A DNA stretch of 64,000 nucleotides from Knoellia sp. p5-6-4 (lineage in GTDB: Bacteria > Actinomycetota > Actinomycetes > Actinomycetales > Dermatophilaceae), in NCBI RefSeq assembly GCF_029222705.1, contig NZ_JARGZF010000002.1, positions 310,001-374,000 on the forward strand, written 5' to 3'. Numbering within the stretch: the first letter of the stretch is position 1; every line of letters starts with the position of its first letter. Below, one piece after another: positions 45,332 through 54,092 of this stretch. The notes beneath the pieces were generated by a model. The model did no database searches and was not told the DNA's origin. It saw only the letters and a program-made list of their open reading frames with translations. A program made the translations under genes and the position numbers.

Positions 45332-45520
45332 TCAGTCGTCGACGTCGTCGTCCTCCCACGCACGGTCCTCCTCGTCCCAGCGCTCGGTCTTCGCGCGGGC
45401 GATCTCGAGGGCGCGCGAGGCCTCCTCCTCGGTGGCGTAGGGACCCATGAGGTCCTCCCCGGGGCTGCGGTTCTCCTCGGTCTCGACCTTGCCGGTGTTG
45501 ATGTTGAACCAGTAAGCCAT
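45332..45520 (-). CDS. small acidic SPOR-like protein
   Basis: A 62-residue protein: [16 protein letters not shown], then a [17 protein letters not shown] helix and an acidic tail ending in DDDVDD. Actinobacteria carry many such short proteins, often labelled SPOR-domain or hypothetical, frequently next to map. GGAGG lies seven to eight bases before the ATG. The function is unknown. It is divergent from map with a 53-base gap. Confidence 0.82.
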   Translation of the reverse strand: MAYWFNINTGKVETEENRSPGEDLMGPYATEEEASRALEIARAKTERWDEEDRAWEDDDVDD

Positions 45521-45560
45521 CGAGAGAGCCTCCGTGTCCGCGTGGGGGTTCAGCCTTGCC

Positions 45561-45573
45561 TAGACTCCACCGT
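45561..45573 (+). promoter_or_regulatory. leaderless map promoter
   Basis: TAGACT (45561-45566), CCACCGT, then ATG at 45574. The start codon itself lies inside a GTATGCC heptamer. Confidence 0.65.
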
Positions 45574-46437
45574 ATGCCGCTGACGTACGCAAGTGTTGCG
45601 CCCGGGACCGTGTCCCCGCGCCGCGCCGTTCCCGCCTCGATCGCGCGACCGGAGTACGTCGACCGGCCGGCGCCGGCGAGGAGCCACGGACCGGAGGTCA
45701 AGGACGCCGAGACGATCGAGAAGATGCGCGTCGCCGGCCGGATCGCCGCCCAGGCGATGGAGGCCGCCGCAGCGGTGATCGCGCCTGGCGTCACGACCGA
45801 CGAGGTCGACCGGGTGGGCCACGAGTTCCTGCTCGACCACGGCGCCTACCCCTCGACGCTCGGCTACCGCGGCTTCCCCAAGTCGCTGTGCACGTCGGTG
45901 AACGAGGTCATCTGCCACGGCATCCCCGACAGCCGCCGGCTCGAGGACGGCGACATCGTCAACATCGACATCACCGCCTACATCGGTGGGGTGCACGGCG
46001 ACACCGACGCGACGTACCTGTGCGGGGACGTCGACGAGGAGTCGCGCCTGCTGGTCGAGCGCACCCGCGAGGCGATGATGCGCGGCATCAAGGCCGCCCA
46101 GCCGGGTCGTGAGGTCAACATCATCGGACGCGTCATCGAGTCCTACGCACGACGCTTCGGCTACGGGGTGGTGCGCGACTTCACCGGCCACGGGATCGGC
46201 ACCGAGTTCCACTCCGGCCTGATCATCCCCCACTACGACGCGGCGCCGGCCTACAACACGGTCATCGAGCCGGGGATGACGTTCACCATCGAGCCCATGC
46301 TCAACCTCGGCACCCACGAGTGGGAGATGTGGGACGACGACTGGACCGTGGTGACCAAGGACCGCAAGCGGTCGGCGCAGTTCGAGCACACCATCCTCAT
46401 CACCGAGAGCGGCAACGAGATCCTCACCCTCCCCTGA
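45574..46437 (+). CDS. map: type I methionine aminopeptidase
   Basis: Removes the initiator methionine from nascent proteins; a dinuclear metalloenzyme of 287 residues. The metal ligands are visible in order: NIDITAY (Asp), HGDTDATYL (Asp), [10 protein letters not shown] (His), TIEPML (Glu) and AQFEHTIL (Glu). An N-terminal extension of about 40 residues precedes the catalytic domain, as in mycobacterial MetAP-1c. For leaderless proteomes, removal of a start residue from direct AUG starts is especially relevant. Confidence 0.95.
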   Translation: MPLTYASVAPGTVSPRRAVPASIARPEYVDRPAPARSHGPEVKDAETIEKMRVAGRIAAQAMEAAAAVIAPGVTTDEVDRVGHEFLLDHGAYPSTLGYRGFPKSLCTSVNEVICHGIPDSRRLEDGDIVNIDITAYIGGVHGDTDATYLCGDVDEESRLLVERTREAMMRGIKAAQPGREVNIIGRVIESYARRFGYGVVRDFTGHGIGTEFHSGLIIPHYDAAPAYNTVIEPGMTFTIEPMLNLGTHEWEMWDDDWTVVTKDRKRSAQFEHTILITESGNEILTLP

Positions 46438-46451
46438 GGCCTCTCCTGCCC

Positions 46452-46472
46452 GTGAGTGCCACGGGCACTCAC
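46452..46472. terminator. bidirectional terminator between map and the DUF3224 gene
   Basis: GTGAGTGCC, ACG, GGCACTCAC: a 9-bp perfect stem with a three-base loop, just after map and overlapping the stop codon of the convergent DUF3224 gene. Confidence 0.75.
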
Positions 46473-46858
46473 AGCCGGTAGCGCAGCGCGTAGCGGTGGG
46501 TGCCGTCGTCGGCGACGGTCAGCTCGAAGTCGCCCAGGATGCCGGCCAGCTCCCCGGTGCCGCTGCCGGGCACCACGCTGATAGCCAGCCGCTGCCGGCC
46601 CTCGTGCATCGTGCCGCTGTGCTGCAGGGCGAACGTGCCGTGCCGGCCGGACAGGGCTCCGTCGACCACCTCGATGACGACGTAGCCCGCCGAGCCGCTG
46701 GACGGGTCACCGGCCGACAGCATCGCCCCGCGTGAGGTGCCCGTGAGGTCGCCGGCGAAGGTCTTGTCGAACTCGAGCCGGCCGAGCCCGGGCGGCTCTG
46801 CCTCGGCCTGCGGGGGACGGAAATCGATCACGAAGGTGCCCTCTGCCACGTGGTCCAT
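46469..46858 (-). CDS. DUF3224 domain protein
   Basis: A 129-residue DUF3224-type protein, predicted as a small beta-barrel: LGRLEFDKTFAGDLTGTSRGAML, GYVVIEVVDGALSGRHGTFALQHSG and GELAGILGDFEL are diagnostic. The fold resembles allene-oxide-cyclase/avidin-like barrels; function is unknown. Its leaderless promoter is TAGGGT-N6-ATG. Confidence 0.85.
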   Translation of the reverse strand: MDHVAEGTFVIDFRPPQAEAEPPGLGRLEFDKTFAGDLTGTSRGAMLSAGDPSSGSAGYVVIEVVDGALSGRHGTFALQHSGTMHEGRQRLAISVVPGSGTGELAGILGDFELTVADDGTHRYALRYRL

Positions 46859-46870
46859 GCCCCGACCCTA
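46859..46870 (-). promoter_or_regulatory. leaderless promoter of the DUF3224 gene
   Basis: TAGGGT (46870-46865), CGGGGC, then ATG at 46858. On the other strand, CCTAGGGT at 46909-46916 may be the -10 of ppgK. Confidence 0.62.
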
Positions 46871-46938
46871 GGGTCTGCCACTGACAGGCAATCGTGCCCG
46901 GCACGACCTAGGGTGTGGGGCACCGAGAGGAGCAGCAC

Positions 46939-47700
46939 ATGTCAGGACCCGGCATCGCCCTCGGCATCGACGTCGGCGGCAGCGGCATCAAGGGCGCCCC
47001 TGTCGACCTCGACCGGGGCGACTTCGCTGCAGACCGGCTGCGCATCGAGACACCGGACGGGGCGTCCCCCCAGGCCGTCTGCGAGGTCATCGCCGAGATC
47101 GTCGACCACTTCGACGGCACCCAGGGGCACTCCCCCATCGGCGTGACGATCCCCGGCGTCGTCACTCGCGGCGTGGTGCGCTCGGCAGCGAACATCGACA
47201 AGGCCTGGATCGACTTCGACGTGGTGGCGCACCTGCACGGGCTGCTCGACCACCCGGTGATCGCGGTCAACGACGCCGACGCTGCGGGCATCGGCGAGAT
47301 GTACCACGGCGCGGCCCGAGGGCGAGAGGGCCTGGTCATCCTCACCACCCTCGGAACGGGCATCGGAACGGCGCTGATCCACGACGGCGTGCTGGTGCCG
47401 AACTCCGAGCTGGGCCACCTCCAGATCGACGGCCACGACGCCGAGAGGCGGGCCTCCTCCGGCGTGCGCGAGGCCGAGGAGCTCACGTGGGAGGAGTGGG
47501 CCGCCCGGCTGCAGCGCTACTACACCCACCTCGAGGCGCTGCTGTGGCCCGACCTCTTCGTCGTCGGCGGAGGCGTCTCCAAGAAGGCCGACAGGTACCT
47601 CCCCCTGCTGGACCTGCGCACTCCGATCATCCCGGCCCAGCTCGAGAACCGGGCCGGCATCATCGGTGCCGCCCACCTGGCGGCGACCTCCGCACGCTGA
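46939..47700 (+). CDS. ppgK: polyphosphate glucokinase (ROK family)
   Basis: Phosphorylates glucose using inorganic polyphosphate (and/or ATP); 253 residues. The phosphate loop [15 protein letters not shown] is the PpgK-specific form of the ROK motif. The catalytic Asp is in [13 protein letters not shown], and [14 protein letters not shown] follows. The second half has [20 protein letters not shown], typical of PpgK. GAGAGGAG lies before the ATG at 46939; an earlier in-frame ATG lacks such a site. Confidence 0.93.
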   Translation: MSGPGIALGIDVGGSGIKGAPVDLDRGDFAADRLRIETPDGASPQAVCEVIAEIVDHFDGTQGHSPIGVTIPGVVTRGVVRSAANIDKAWIDFDVVAHLHGLLDHPVIAVNDADAAGIGEMYHGAARGREGLVILTTLGTGIGTALIHDGVLVPNSELGHLQIDGHDAERRASSGVREAEELTWEEWAARLQRYYTHLEALLWPDLFVVGGGVSKKADRYLPLLDLRTPIIPAQLENRAGIIGAAHLAATSAR

Positions 47701-47739
47701 CTTCGCAGGGGGGCACCGGCTCAGCGACAGCGACGCACG

Positions 47740-49314
47740 TCAGCGGACGCTGACGAGGTCCTGCAGCAGCTCCGGCGAACGCCGCTCGAACAGCCCGGCC
47801 CCCACCCGCACCCCGGCCACCGCGGCTGCGGCGCCCACGCCCACGCCGACGGGCAGGGCGGTCCAGGCGGCCCACCCGTGCCCGAACCAGGCGAGGACCC
47901 CGAGGGCCAGCGCCGGCATGGCCACCACCAGCACCGCGAGGCCCACCACGGCCTGCACCACGAGGGTGATGCCGGCGCCGCCGGGCGGGGTCGCGAAGGG
48001 GCTCTCCCCGGGACGCGGCACGGGGTACTGCTTCACCGCGCTGGCCAGGCTGGCGACACCGAACCCGGCCAGCAACAGGGCGGTCCCCACGCCCAGGGTG
48101 GCCGGGAGCAGGTCCCAGCGCCCTCCGAGGGCGGCGCCCAGCACGGCATACGCGGGCACGCACACCCCGCCGAGCACCGCTGAGGGGAAGAGCCGGCCGA
48201 CCCGGTCGCTCGTGCCGTCGACCCCGCTGGCCACGTGGAGCCAGAAGGCCGTGGAGTCGTAGCCGACGTCGTTGTGCTGCCCCCAGCCGAGCATGTAGGC
48301 CGACGCGAGCGGCATCGCGACCAGCGCGACCTCGGAGCCGCCGAAGTACCAGGCGAACACCAGGCCGACGGGGAAGAGCGTCGTGATGAGCGCGGGGAAG
48401 GCCAGCCGGGGGTCGCGGCGCCAGTAGACCGCCGACCGGGCGGCGACGGCGCCGAGGGGCGTGCCCGGCAGGCGCGCGAACAGCCCGAGGCCGCCCTGGG
48501 TGGCTTCGGAGCCGCCCTGGGCGGCGCCGCGGGGGTCGTGGACCGCGCGCGAGAGCTGGCGCTGCCACACGAGCAGCAGCACGCCGACGAGGACCGCGGC
48601 GAGCGCGAGCCGCCCGAGCCCGGCGAGGTGCTGGCCCTGCGCGACATCGGCGGGAGCGGCCCAGGCCCACCCGAGAGGGATCCAGCCGACGGCACTCGTG
48701 AGGCCGGCGAGGTCGGCGAGCGTGGGCTCGAAGCTGCCCCCGACGCTGGTGACCGGTCCCAGCCCGATCAGCAGGAGGAAGCCGAGCACCGCCGCCACGT
48801 CGCGACCACGACGGCTCGAGAGCACCGCGGCGGCCGCTGCGGTGACGACGCGGCTCAGGAGCACGCAGGTGGCCAGCGCGAGCAGGCCGCCGACCACGGC
48901 GGCCAGCAGGGCGGGCACGCTGCGCGACCAGGTCACGAACGAGGCGACGACCAGCACGGCGGTGGCCAGTCCCGGCAGCCCGATGAGGCCGGCCGCCGCG
49001 AGCCCGAGCGCCAGCTGGCGCTCGGGCACGGCGAAGGTCGCGAACCGGTGCGGGTCGAGGGTGGGGTCGGTGCCGAAGGCCACCACGGGCACGACACCCC
49101 AGGCGAGCACCAGGAGGGCGCCGCCGAGGGTGAGCGCGACCCGGCTGGCCTCGACGTCGGGCAGGAGGCGGAGGGACACCAGGCCGACCGCCGCGAGCAC
49201 CAGCAGGCCGCCGCCGTAGACCACGCCCACGGCCAGGCCGATGAGGGCGGCCGGACTGCGCCGCAGGGTGTTGCGCAGCAGCTGGAGCTTCAGTCCGACG
49301 AGGTGTGCAACCAC
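47740..49314 (-). CDS. ABC-2-type exporter permease
   Basis: Integral membrane protein of 524 residues with about 12 hydrophobic segments, partner of the ATPase gene that overlaps its start by about 25 bases. It begins VVAHLVGLKLQLLRNTLRRS, typical for this actinobacterial permease family. A central hydrophilic region (RAVHDPRGAAQGGSEA) divides it. The substrate is unknown. A small CGTCAGCG palindrome (47738-47755) at its 3' end faces the convergent ppgK and could help termination. Confidence 0.82.
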   Translation of the reverse strand: MVAHLVGLKLQLLRNTLRRSPAALIGLAVGVVYGGGLLVLAAVGLVSLRLLPDVEASRVALTLGGALLVLAWGVVPVVAFGTDPTLDPHRFATFAVPERQLALGLAAAGLIGLPGLATAVLVVASFVTWSRSVPALLAAVVGGLLALATCVLLSRVVTAAAAAVLSSRRGRDVAAVLGFLLLIGLGPVTSVGGSFEPTLADLAGLTSAVGWIPLGWAWAAPADVAQGQHLAGLGRLALAAVLVGVLLLVWQRQLSRAVHDPRGAAQGGSEATQGGLGLFARLPGTPLGAVAARSAVYWRRDPRLAFPALITTLFPVGLVFAWYFGGSEVALVAMPLASAYMLGWGQHNDVGYDSTAFWLHVASGVDGTSDRVGRLFPSAVLGGVCVPAYAVLGAALGGRWDLLPATLGVGTALLLAGFGVASLASAVKQYPVPRPGESPFATPPGGAGITLVVQAVVGLAVLVVAMPALALGVLAWFGHGWAAWTALPVGVGVGAAAAVAGVRVGAGLFERRSPELLQDLVSVR

Positions 49315-50081
49315 GCCAGCCCCTTCACGTCCGTCGAGCCGCCCACGAGGTCGAGGAACCGGTCCTCCAGGCTGAGCCCGCCGCGCACGTGCTCGATCGG
49401 ACCGGCGGCACGGACGTGGCCGCCCGCGATGATCGCGACGTCGCTGCACATGCGCTCGACGAGGTCCATGACGTGGCTCGACAGCACCACCGTCCCGCCG
49501 CCCTCGACGTAGCGGGTGAGGATGCCCCGGATCGTCTTCGCCGAGACGGGGTCGACCGCCTCGAAGGGCTCGTCGAGCACCAGCAACCGGGGGCCGTGCA
49601 CGAGCGCACAGGCGAGGGTGACCTTCTTGGTCATGCCGGCCGAGTAGTCGACGACGAGCTTGTCGGCCGCCTCCTCGAGCCCGAGCGCGGCGACCAGCTC
49701 GCCGGACCGCTCCACGACGTCGGCGCGGTCCATCCCCCGCAGCAGGCCGGCATACGTCACCAGCTGCAGGCCGGTGAGGCGGTCGAACAGGCGCAGCCCG
49801 TCGGGCAGCACGCCGATGCGGGCCTTGGCCGCGACCGGGTCGGCCCAGACGTCGGCGCCCAGCGCGTGCACCGTGCCGCGGTCGGGACGCAACAGGCCGG
49901 TCGCCATCGACAGGGTCGTCGTCTTCCCGGCGCCGTTGGGGCCCACCAGACCGTAGAAGGAGCCGCGCGGCACGTCGAGGTCGATGCCTGCGACGGCGAC
50001 GGTCTGGCCGAACTGCTTCGTGAGCCCGCGGATCTGCAGGGCCGGTCTGTTCTGCTCCGTGATGTCTGGTCCCCCGCTCAT
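49290..50081 (-). CDS. ABC transporter ATP-binding protein
   Basis: ATPase of 263 residues for the adjacent permease. Walker A is GPNGAGKTTT and the Q-loop region IGVLPDGLRLFDRLTG. The signature is the unusual SAGMTKKV in place of LSGGQ, and Walker B is LLVLDEPFEAVDP with the H-loop SSHVM. This pattern is common to ABC-2 exporters of the CcmA group. Start ATG 50081, leaderless. Confidence 0.93.
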   Translation of the reverse strand: MSGGPDITEQNRPALQIRGLTKQFGQTVAVAGIDLDVPRGSFYGLVGPNGAGKTTTLSMATGLLRPDRGTVHALGADVWADPVAAKARIGVLPDGLRLFDRLTGLQLVTYAGLLRGMDRADVVERSGELVAALGLEEAADKLVVDYSAGMTKKVTLACALVHGPRLLVLDEPFEAVDPVSAKTIRGILTRYVEGGGTVVLSSHVMDLVERMCSDVAIIAGGHVRAAGPIEHVRGGLSLEDRFLDLVGGSTDVKGLAWLHTSSD

Positions 50082-50094
50082 GCGCGTGACGCTA
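50082..50094 (-). promoter_or_regulatory. leaderless promoter of the ABC exporter operon
   Basis: TAGCGT (50094-50089), CACGCGC, then ATG at 50081. Confidence 0.65.
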
Positions 50095-50140
50095 GCAGCG
50101 GCCCCCGCCCCGACCCTTCCCCGCCTCGCCGGGCTGGGTT

Positions 50141-50320
50141 TCAGCGCTGGCGCGCGACGAGCATGACCTTCTTCGGGACGTTCTTGTCGACCTTGTAGTC
50201 GCGCTTGTCCTTGCCCTTCTCGGCGTACCCGAGCTTCTCGAGGCGCATCAGGACCACCGGGCACTTGGCACAGCGCGGCTTGTCCTTGCAGCACTTCTTC
50301 TTGGCAGTCACCTTGGGCAC
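50141..50320 (-). CDS. small basic cysteine-rich protein
   Basis: A 59-residue protein rich in Lys/Arg with the cluster KKKCCKDKPRCAKCPVVLMR: four cysteines in a C-C-x5-C-x2-C array, suggesting a metal site. The rest is charged (EKGKDKRDYKVDKNVPKKVM). The start is GTG 50320, seven bases after TACCCT. It resembles short conserved actinobacterial proteins without a named function. Nucleic-acid or ribosome binding is a guess from charge only. Confidence 0.75.
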   Translation of the reverse strand: MPKVTAKKKCCKDKPRCAKCPVVLMRLEKLGYAEKGKDKRDYKVDKNVPKKVMLVARQR

Positions 50321-50333
50321 GCGTTCGAGGGTA
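50321..50333 (-). promoter_or_regulatory. leaderless promoter of the small Cys-rich gene
   Basis: TACCCT (50333-50328), CGAACGC, then GTG at 50320. Confidence 0.58.
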
Positions 50334-50394
50334 GGTGAGGCTCTCCTAACCTGCAAAACGCGTCTCGCCCGGGGGAGCTTGGGTGCAGACGCGG

Positions 50395-51051
50395 TCAGCG
50401 GCGGAACTCCGCTGGCTCGCCGTCGGCCAGGTCGCGGATCTGGGTGTCGTGGCCGCCGAGGTTGGCCGCCTGGGTGAGGTAGAGCGTGCGCCCCCGCTCG
50501 TTGAGCAGGCCGTCGTGGATGGGCACCGCGTGCGGCGCGTTGAACCGGCGCAGGAAGCCGGTCATCTCACGGCTGCGCATCCACGGCGCGTTGAGCGGGA
50601 AGGCGAGCACGTCCACCGGGCCGGGCTCCGCGTCGAGGGCGTCGCCGGGGTGGAACAGCGTCGGCTCACCGGGGGCGCTCACGCGGACGCCGGTGTTGGA
50701 GATGCGGGGGATGTCGTCGTGGATCAGGGCGTGGTTCTGGCCGGCCCCCGCGACCCTCGCCTCGCCGATGCCCACCTCGTCACCCTCCTCGAACGCCTCC
50801 GGGTCGAGCCCCGACTCGCGCAGGAGACGCGCGGTCCCCGGGTCGGCGAACAGCGCGGCCGCGGGGTTGGCGCGCAGCAGCTCGGGCAGCCGTTCCTGGT
50901 CGACGTGGTCCGGGTGCTGGTGGGTGATGAGCACCGCAGAGAGGTCCCGCTGGTCGAAGGCCCGGGGCGACCAGATGCCCGGGTCGATGAGCAGCCGGGC
51001 GTCGGCGACCTCCACGAGGAGGCAGGCGTGTCCGAGGTGGGTGAGACGCAT
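50395..51051 (-). CDS. metallo-beta-lactamase-fold hydrolase
   Basis: A 218-residue hydrolase of the UlaG/YtnP-like MBL type. It has MRLTHLGHACLLVE, the metal motif THQHPDHVD and FHPGDAL, with a later PIHDG histidine. The substrate is unknown. The start ATG 51051 is six bases after TACGGT, which itself is part of GGCATACGGT. Its promoter is back to back with that of the APC permease. Confidence 0.88.
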   Translation of the reverse strand: MRLTHLGHACLLVEVADARLLIDPGIWSPRAFDQRDLSAVLITHQHPDHVDQERLPELLRANPAAALFADPGTARLLRESGLDPEAFEEGDEVGIGEARVAGAGQNHALIHDDIPRISNTGVRVSAPGEPTLFHPGDALDAEPGPVDVLAFPLNAPWMRSREMTGFLRRFNAPHAVPIHDGLLNERGRTLYLTQAANLGGHDTQIRDLADGEPAEFRR

Positions 51052-51063
51052 GGCCCCACCGTA
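51052..51063 (-). promoter_or_regulatory. leaderless promoter of the MBL-fold gene
   Basis: TACGGT (51063-51058), GGGGCC, then ATG at 51051. The TAC of the -10 is the end of a GGCATAC heptamer. Confidence 0.62.
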
Positions 51064-51101
51064 TGCCGGGTGCCACGCACCGTCGACGTCAACGCAGCCC
51101 C

Positions 51102-51114
51102 TACGGTGGCGGCC
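51102..51114 (+). promoter_or_regulatory. leaderless promoter of the APC permease
   Basis: TACGGT (51102-51107), GGCGGCC, then ATG at 51115. The -10 is identical to that of the divergent MBL gene. Confidence 0.65.
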
Positions 51115-52356
51115 ATGCAGCACACGCTGGACCGCCGTCTCGGCATGGCCGACGCCGTCGTCATCGGGCTGGGCTCGATGGTGGGAGCCGGCGTGTTCGT
51201 GGTCTTCGCCCCGGCCGCGTCCGCCGCCGGCCCCCTCGTGTGGCTGGCGCTGGCCGTCGCCCTGGTCGTCGCCTACTGCAACGCCACCTCGTCGGCCCGG
51301 CTGGCAGCCCTCCACCCCGAGTCCGGCGGCACCTATGTCTACGGCCGCGAGCGGCTCGGGAGGTTCTGGGGGTTCCTCGCGGGCTGGGCCTTCGTCGCGG
51401 GGAAGCTGGCGAGCTGTGCGGCGATGGCGCTGACGGTGGGTGCCTACCTGTGGCCCGACGCGATGCGCCCGGTCGCGCTCGCAGTGGTCGCCGCGATCAC
51501 CGCACTCAACTACGTCGGTGTGCACAAGAGCGCCGTCGCCACGCGCGTCATCGTCGCCCTCGTGCTCCTGGCGCTGGCAGTGGTCGTGGTGGCTGCCTGG
51601 GGCTCCCCCGTCGAGCACGCCGTCGGCACCGTCGCCCCCGACACCTCTGTGGTCGGCGTGCTGCAGGCGGCGGGCTTCCTCTTCTTCGCCTTTGCCGGCT
51701 ACGCCCGCATCGCCACCCTGGGCGAGGAGGTGCGCGACCCGGCGCGCACCATCCCGCGCGCCATCCCCCTCGCCCTCGCCATCACCGCCGTCGTGTATGC
51801 CGCGGTGGGCCTCGCGACCGCGCGTGCCCTGGGCGTGGACGGACTCGCCGCCAGCAGCGCTCCCCTTGCCGATGCGGTCGCGGCAGCCGGCGCTGACGCG
51901 CTGCTCCCGGTCGTGCGGGCCGGGGCCGTGCTGGCCGCCACCGGCTCGTTGCTGGGGCTGGTGCTGGGAGTCTCCCGGACGACGTTCGCGATGGCGCGCG
52001 ACGGCTACCTGCCGCGCTCCCTCGACCGGGTGCACCCGGCATACCGCGTGCCCCACAGGGCCGAGGTCGCCGTAGGCGTCGTCGTGGGGCTCGCCGTGCT
52101 GGCAGGCGACCTGCGCCAGGTGATCGGTTTCTCGTCGGTGTGTGTGCTGGCCTACTACGCGATCGCCAATGCCAGCGCGTGGACCTTGGACTCCTCGCTG
52201 CGCGCTCGCCTGGTGCCGGCGCTCGGGGTCGTCGGCTGTGTCGCGGTGGGTCTCGCACTGCCCGTCACCTCCGTGCTGGCCGGGGTCGGGGTGCTCGCGG
52301 CCGGAGCGGCCCTGTGGCTGCTGCGATTTCGCGCGGGTCCGCAACGGCGGGGCTAG
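51115..52356 (+). CDS. APC-family amino-acid/polyamine permease
   Basis: Secondary transporter of 413 residues with about 12 hydrophobic helices. The start MQHTLDRRLGMADAVVIGLGSMVGAGVF contains the helix-1 substrate motif (GSMVGAG). PESGGTYVYGRERLGRFWGFLAGW marks helix 3, and FFAFAGYARIATLGEEVRDP the helix-6 region with its conserved Glu. MARDGYLPRSLDRVH is the usual cytoplasmic loop. The substrate is not predictable. Confidence 0.9.
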   Translation: MQHTLDRRLGMADAVVIGLGSMVGAGVFVVFAPAASAAGPLVWLALAVALVVAYCNATSSARLAALHPESGGTYVYGRERLGRFWGFLAGWAFVAGKLASCAAMALTVGAYLWPDAMRPVALAVVAAITALNYVGVHKSAVATRVIVALVLLALAVVVVAAWGSPVEHAVGTVAPDTSVVGVLQAAGFLFFAFAGYARIATLGEEVRDPARTIPRAIPLALAITAVVYAAVGLATARALGVDGLAASSAPLADAVAAAGADALLPVVRAGAVLAATGSLLGLVLGVSRTTFAMARDGYLPRSLDRVHPAYRVPHRAEVAVGVVVGLAVLAGDLRQVIGFSSVCVLAYYAIANASAWTLDSSLRARLVPALGVVGCVAVGLALPVTSVLAGVGVLAAGAALWLLRFRAGPQRRG

Positions 52357-52415
52357 CATCGGCTCACCGGCCCAGTGCCACCGTCCCTCGGGACGCGACC
52401 AGACGGGGAGAACGC

Positions 52416-52913
52416 ATGTCGACCGACGCCATCGTCCTGCTGAAGAACGACCACAAGGAGATTCGCAAGCAGTTCAAGCAGTTCCAGAGCCCCAAGGCGA
52501 CGACGGCCCAGAAGGGCAAGACCGTCAAGAAGATCATCGAGCTCCTGACCGCGCACACCTACATCGAGAACGAGGTCATGTACCCGCAGGTGCGCCGGCT
52601 GCTCCCCGACCTCGAGGACGACGTCCTCGAGTCCTACGAGGAGCACCACGTCGCCGACGTGCTCGTCATGGAGCTGTCGATGATGCGGCCCACCGATGAG
52701 CGCTTCGAGGCCAAGACGACGGTGCTCATCGAGAACGTCGAGCACCACATGGAGGAAGAGGAGCAGGAGTGGTTCCCCAAGGTGCGGGCGGGTCTGGGGC
52801 GCAAGGCCCTTCAGGAGATCGGCGCTGAGCTGGCAGCCGCCAAGAAGCGCGCGCCGAAGAAGCCGACCCAGCCGAGCGCGCTGAAGAAGACGATCGACGC
52901 CGTCATCGCCTGA
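52416..52913 (+). CDS. hemerythrin HHE-domain protein
   Basis: A 165-residue four-helix-bundle protein with iron-ligand positions spread over the HHE repeats: LLKNDHKEIRKQF, LTAHTYIENEVMYP, SYEEHHVADVLV and NVEHHMEEEEQEWFP. Such proteins bind a diiron site and respond to oxygen, NO or peroxide. The C-terminus is Lys/Pro-rich. GGGGAG lies before the ATG. A strong bidirectional terminator follows. Confidence 0.92.
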   Translation: MSTDAIVLLKNDHKEIRKQFKQFQSPKATTAQKGKTVKKIIELLTAHTYIENEVMYPQVRRLLPDLEDDVLESYEEHHVADVLVMELSMMRPTDERFEAKTTVLIENVEHHMEEEEQEWFPKVRAGLGRKALQEIGAELAAAKKRAPKKPTQPSALKKTIDAVIA

Positions 52914-52926
52914 GGACCTCGTCCTC

Positions 52927-52960
52927 CGCGGGCCCCGGGCGTGCGCGCCCGGGGCCCGCG
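52927..52960. terminator. bidirectional terminator between hemerythrin and baeRF genes
   Basis: A perfect 15-bp GC stem (CGCGGGCCCCGGGCG with its complement) and four-base loop between two convergent stop codons. Confidence 0.85.
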
Positions 52961-52979
52961 TCGTCAGGGCAGCAGCGGC

Positions 52980-54092
52980 TCAGTAGCGCAGCAGCGCCGC
53001 AGGCTCCCCGCCGAGGTCGGCCTCCGCGAGGGAGAGCACCGTGCCGTCGTGGCGCAGGGTCTCGGCGATGGCACGGTCGAGCTCGTGGGTGCCATTTGCC
53101 CCTGCCTCGACGATGAGGGTGTCCACCCTGCCGTCGCGGGCCGCGGCGAGCACCTCGACGACCCCGCTCGCGGTGCGGCCCGTGCCCGCCTGCTCGCGGT
53201 AGCGGTCGAGGTGGCGCTGCTCCTTCTCGGCGAAGTGGTCGGACACCAGCGGCCACGCCGCATCGTGGAGCTGGGCCGCCGACCGCGCCTCGGGGTTGCC
53301 CTCGACCGCGCGCTCCCAGACGTGCGGGTAGCGGCTGACCTGCGTGTAGATGGGCCGGTAGTAGCCGACGCACGCGAGCACCAGGGGCGCGGCGCCGTTG
53401 CCGAGCGCGGCGGTGAGCGGTGTGTCCACCGCGCGGAAGTAGCGCTCGAGCGCCGCCTTGTCGTAGTCGGCCTCGTTGCCCTGCCCGTGGAAGGAGGCAC
53501 TCGTGCGGCCGGTGGAGTGCGCCTGGCCGTAGCGCTGCATCTCCTCCTGCGGGATCGCCTCCTCCAGCGAGCGCGGCATCCCGGACAGGTCCATCTCCCC
53601 CACGGTCTGGCGCGTCGCCTGGAGAACCCTGACCGACTTCTGCGACAGGGCGAGGACGTAGAACATGCCGTCGGCCGAGACCATCGGCAGCAGCGGCCGG
53701 ATCCGGTAGGCCTCCCCCACCGCCGACTCCTCGGTGAAGGCGATGGGCACCCGGAAGTGCGCGAAGTGCCCCGGAGCGCTGAACACCGCGAGGCCGTCGC
53801 TCTGGCGCTGCCAGAAGGGCTCGTTGCCCATGAGCTCACGCGCGGGAGCGAGCAGGTCATCGGCCTGCTTCTGGTCCACTCCCTGGTCGGACAGGTGCGC
53901 AGCCGCCTGCGCCACGAGCTCGCGCAGGCGCGCCGGACCGCTGAGCGTCTCTGGGCCGAAGCGCGCGGTCGGCAGGAACAGCGACACGCACGGTCCCGGC
54001 GTACGGACGAGCTGCCGGACGTCCTCGGTGGACAACAGGTCGACGTGGCCCAGTGGCTCGGCACTCGTCCCCTGCGGCATGCTCACGCTCAT
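52980..54092 (-). CDS. baeRF-type (release-factor-like) stress protein
   Basis: A 370-residue protein of the bacterial archaeo-eukaryotic release factor (baeRF) superfamily. LLSTEDVRQLVRTPGPCVSLFLPT at the N-terminus, FRVPIAFTEESAVGEAYRIRPLLPM in the middle and the eRF1 domain 3-like C-terminus (DTLIVEAG...LRHDGTVLSL) are characteristic. Proposed roles are in ribosome rescue or stress, unproven. GGAGG lies eight bases before the ATG at 54092. It converges on the hemerythrin gene. Confidence 0.82.
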   Translation of the reverse strand: MSVSMPQGTSAEPLGHVDLLSTEDVRQLVRTPGPCVSLFLPTARFGPETLSGPARLRELVAQAAAHLSDQGVDQKQADDLLAPARELMGNEPFWQRQSDGLAVFSAPGHFAHFRVPIAFTEESAVGEAYRIRPLLPMVSADGMFYVLALSQKSVRVLQATRQTVGEMDLSGMPRSLEEAIPQEEMQRYGQAHSTGRTSASFHGQGNEADYDKAALERYFRAVDTPLTAALGNGAAPLVLACVGYYRPIYTQVSRYPHVWERAVEGNPEARSAAQLHDAAWPLVSDHFAEKEQRHLDRYREQAGTGRTASGVVEVLAAARDGRVDTLIVEAGANGTHELDRAIAETLRHDGTVLSLAEADLGGEPAALLRY

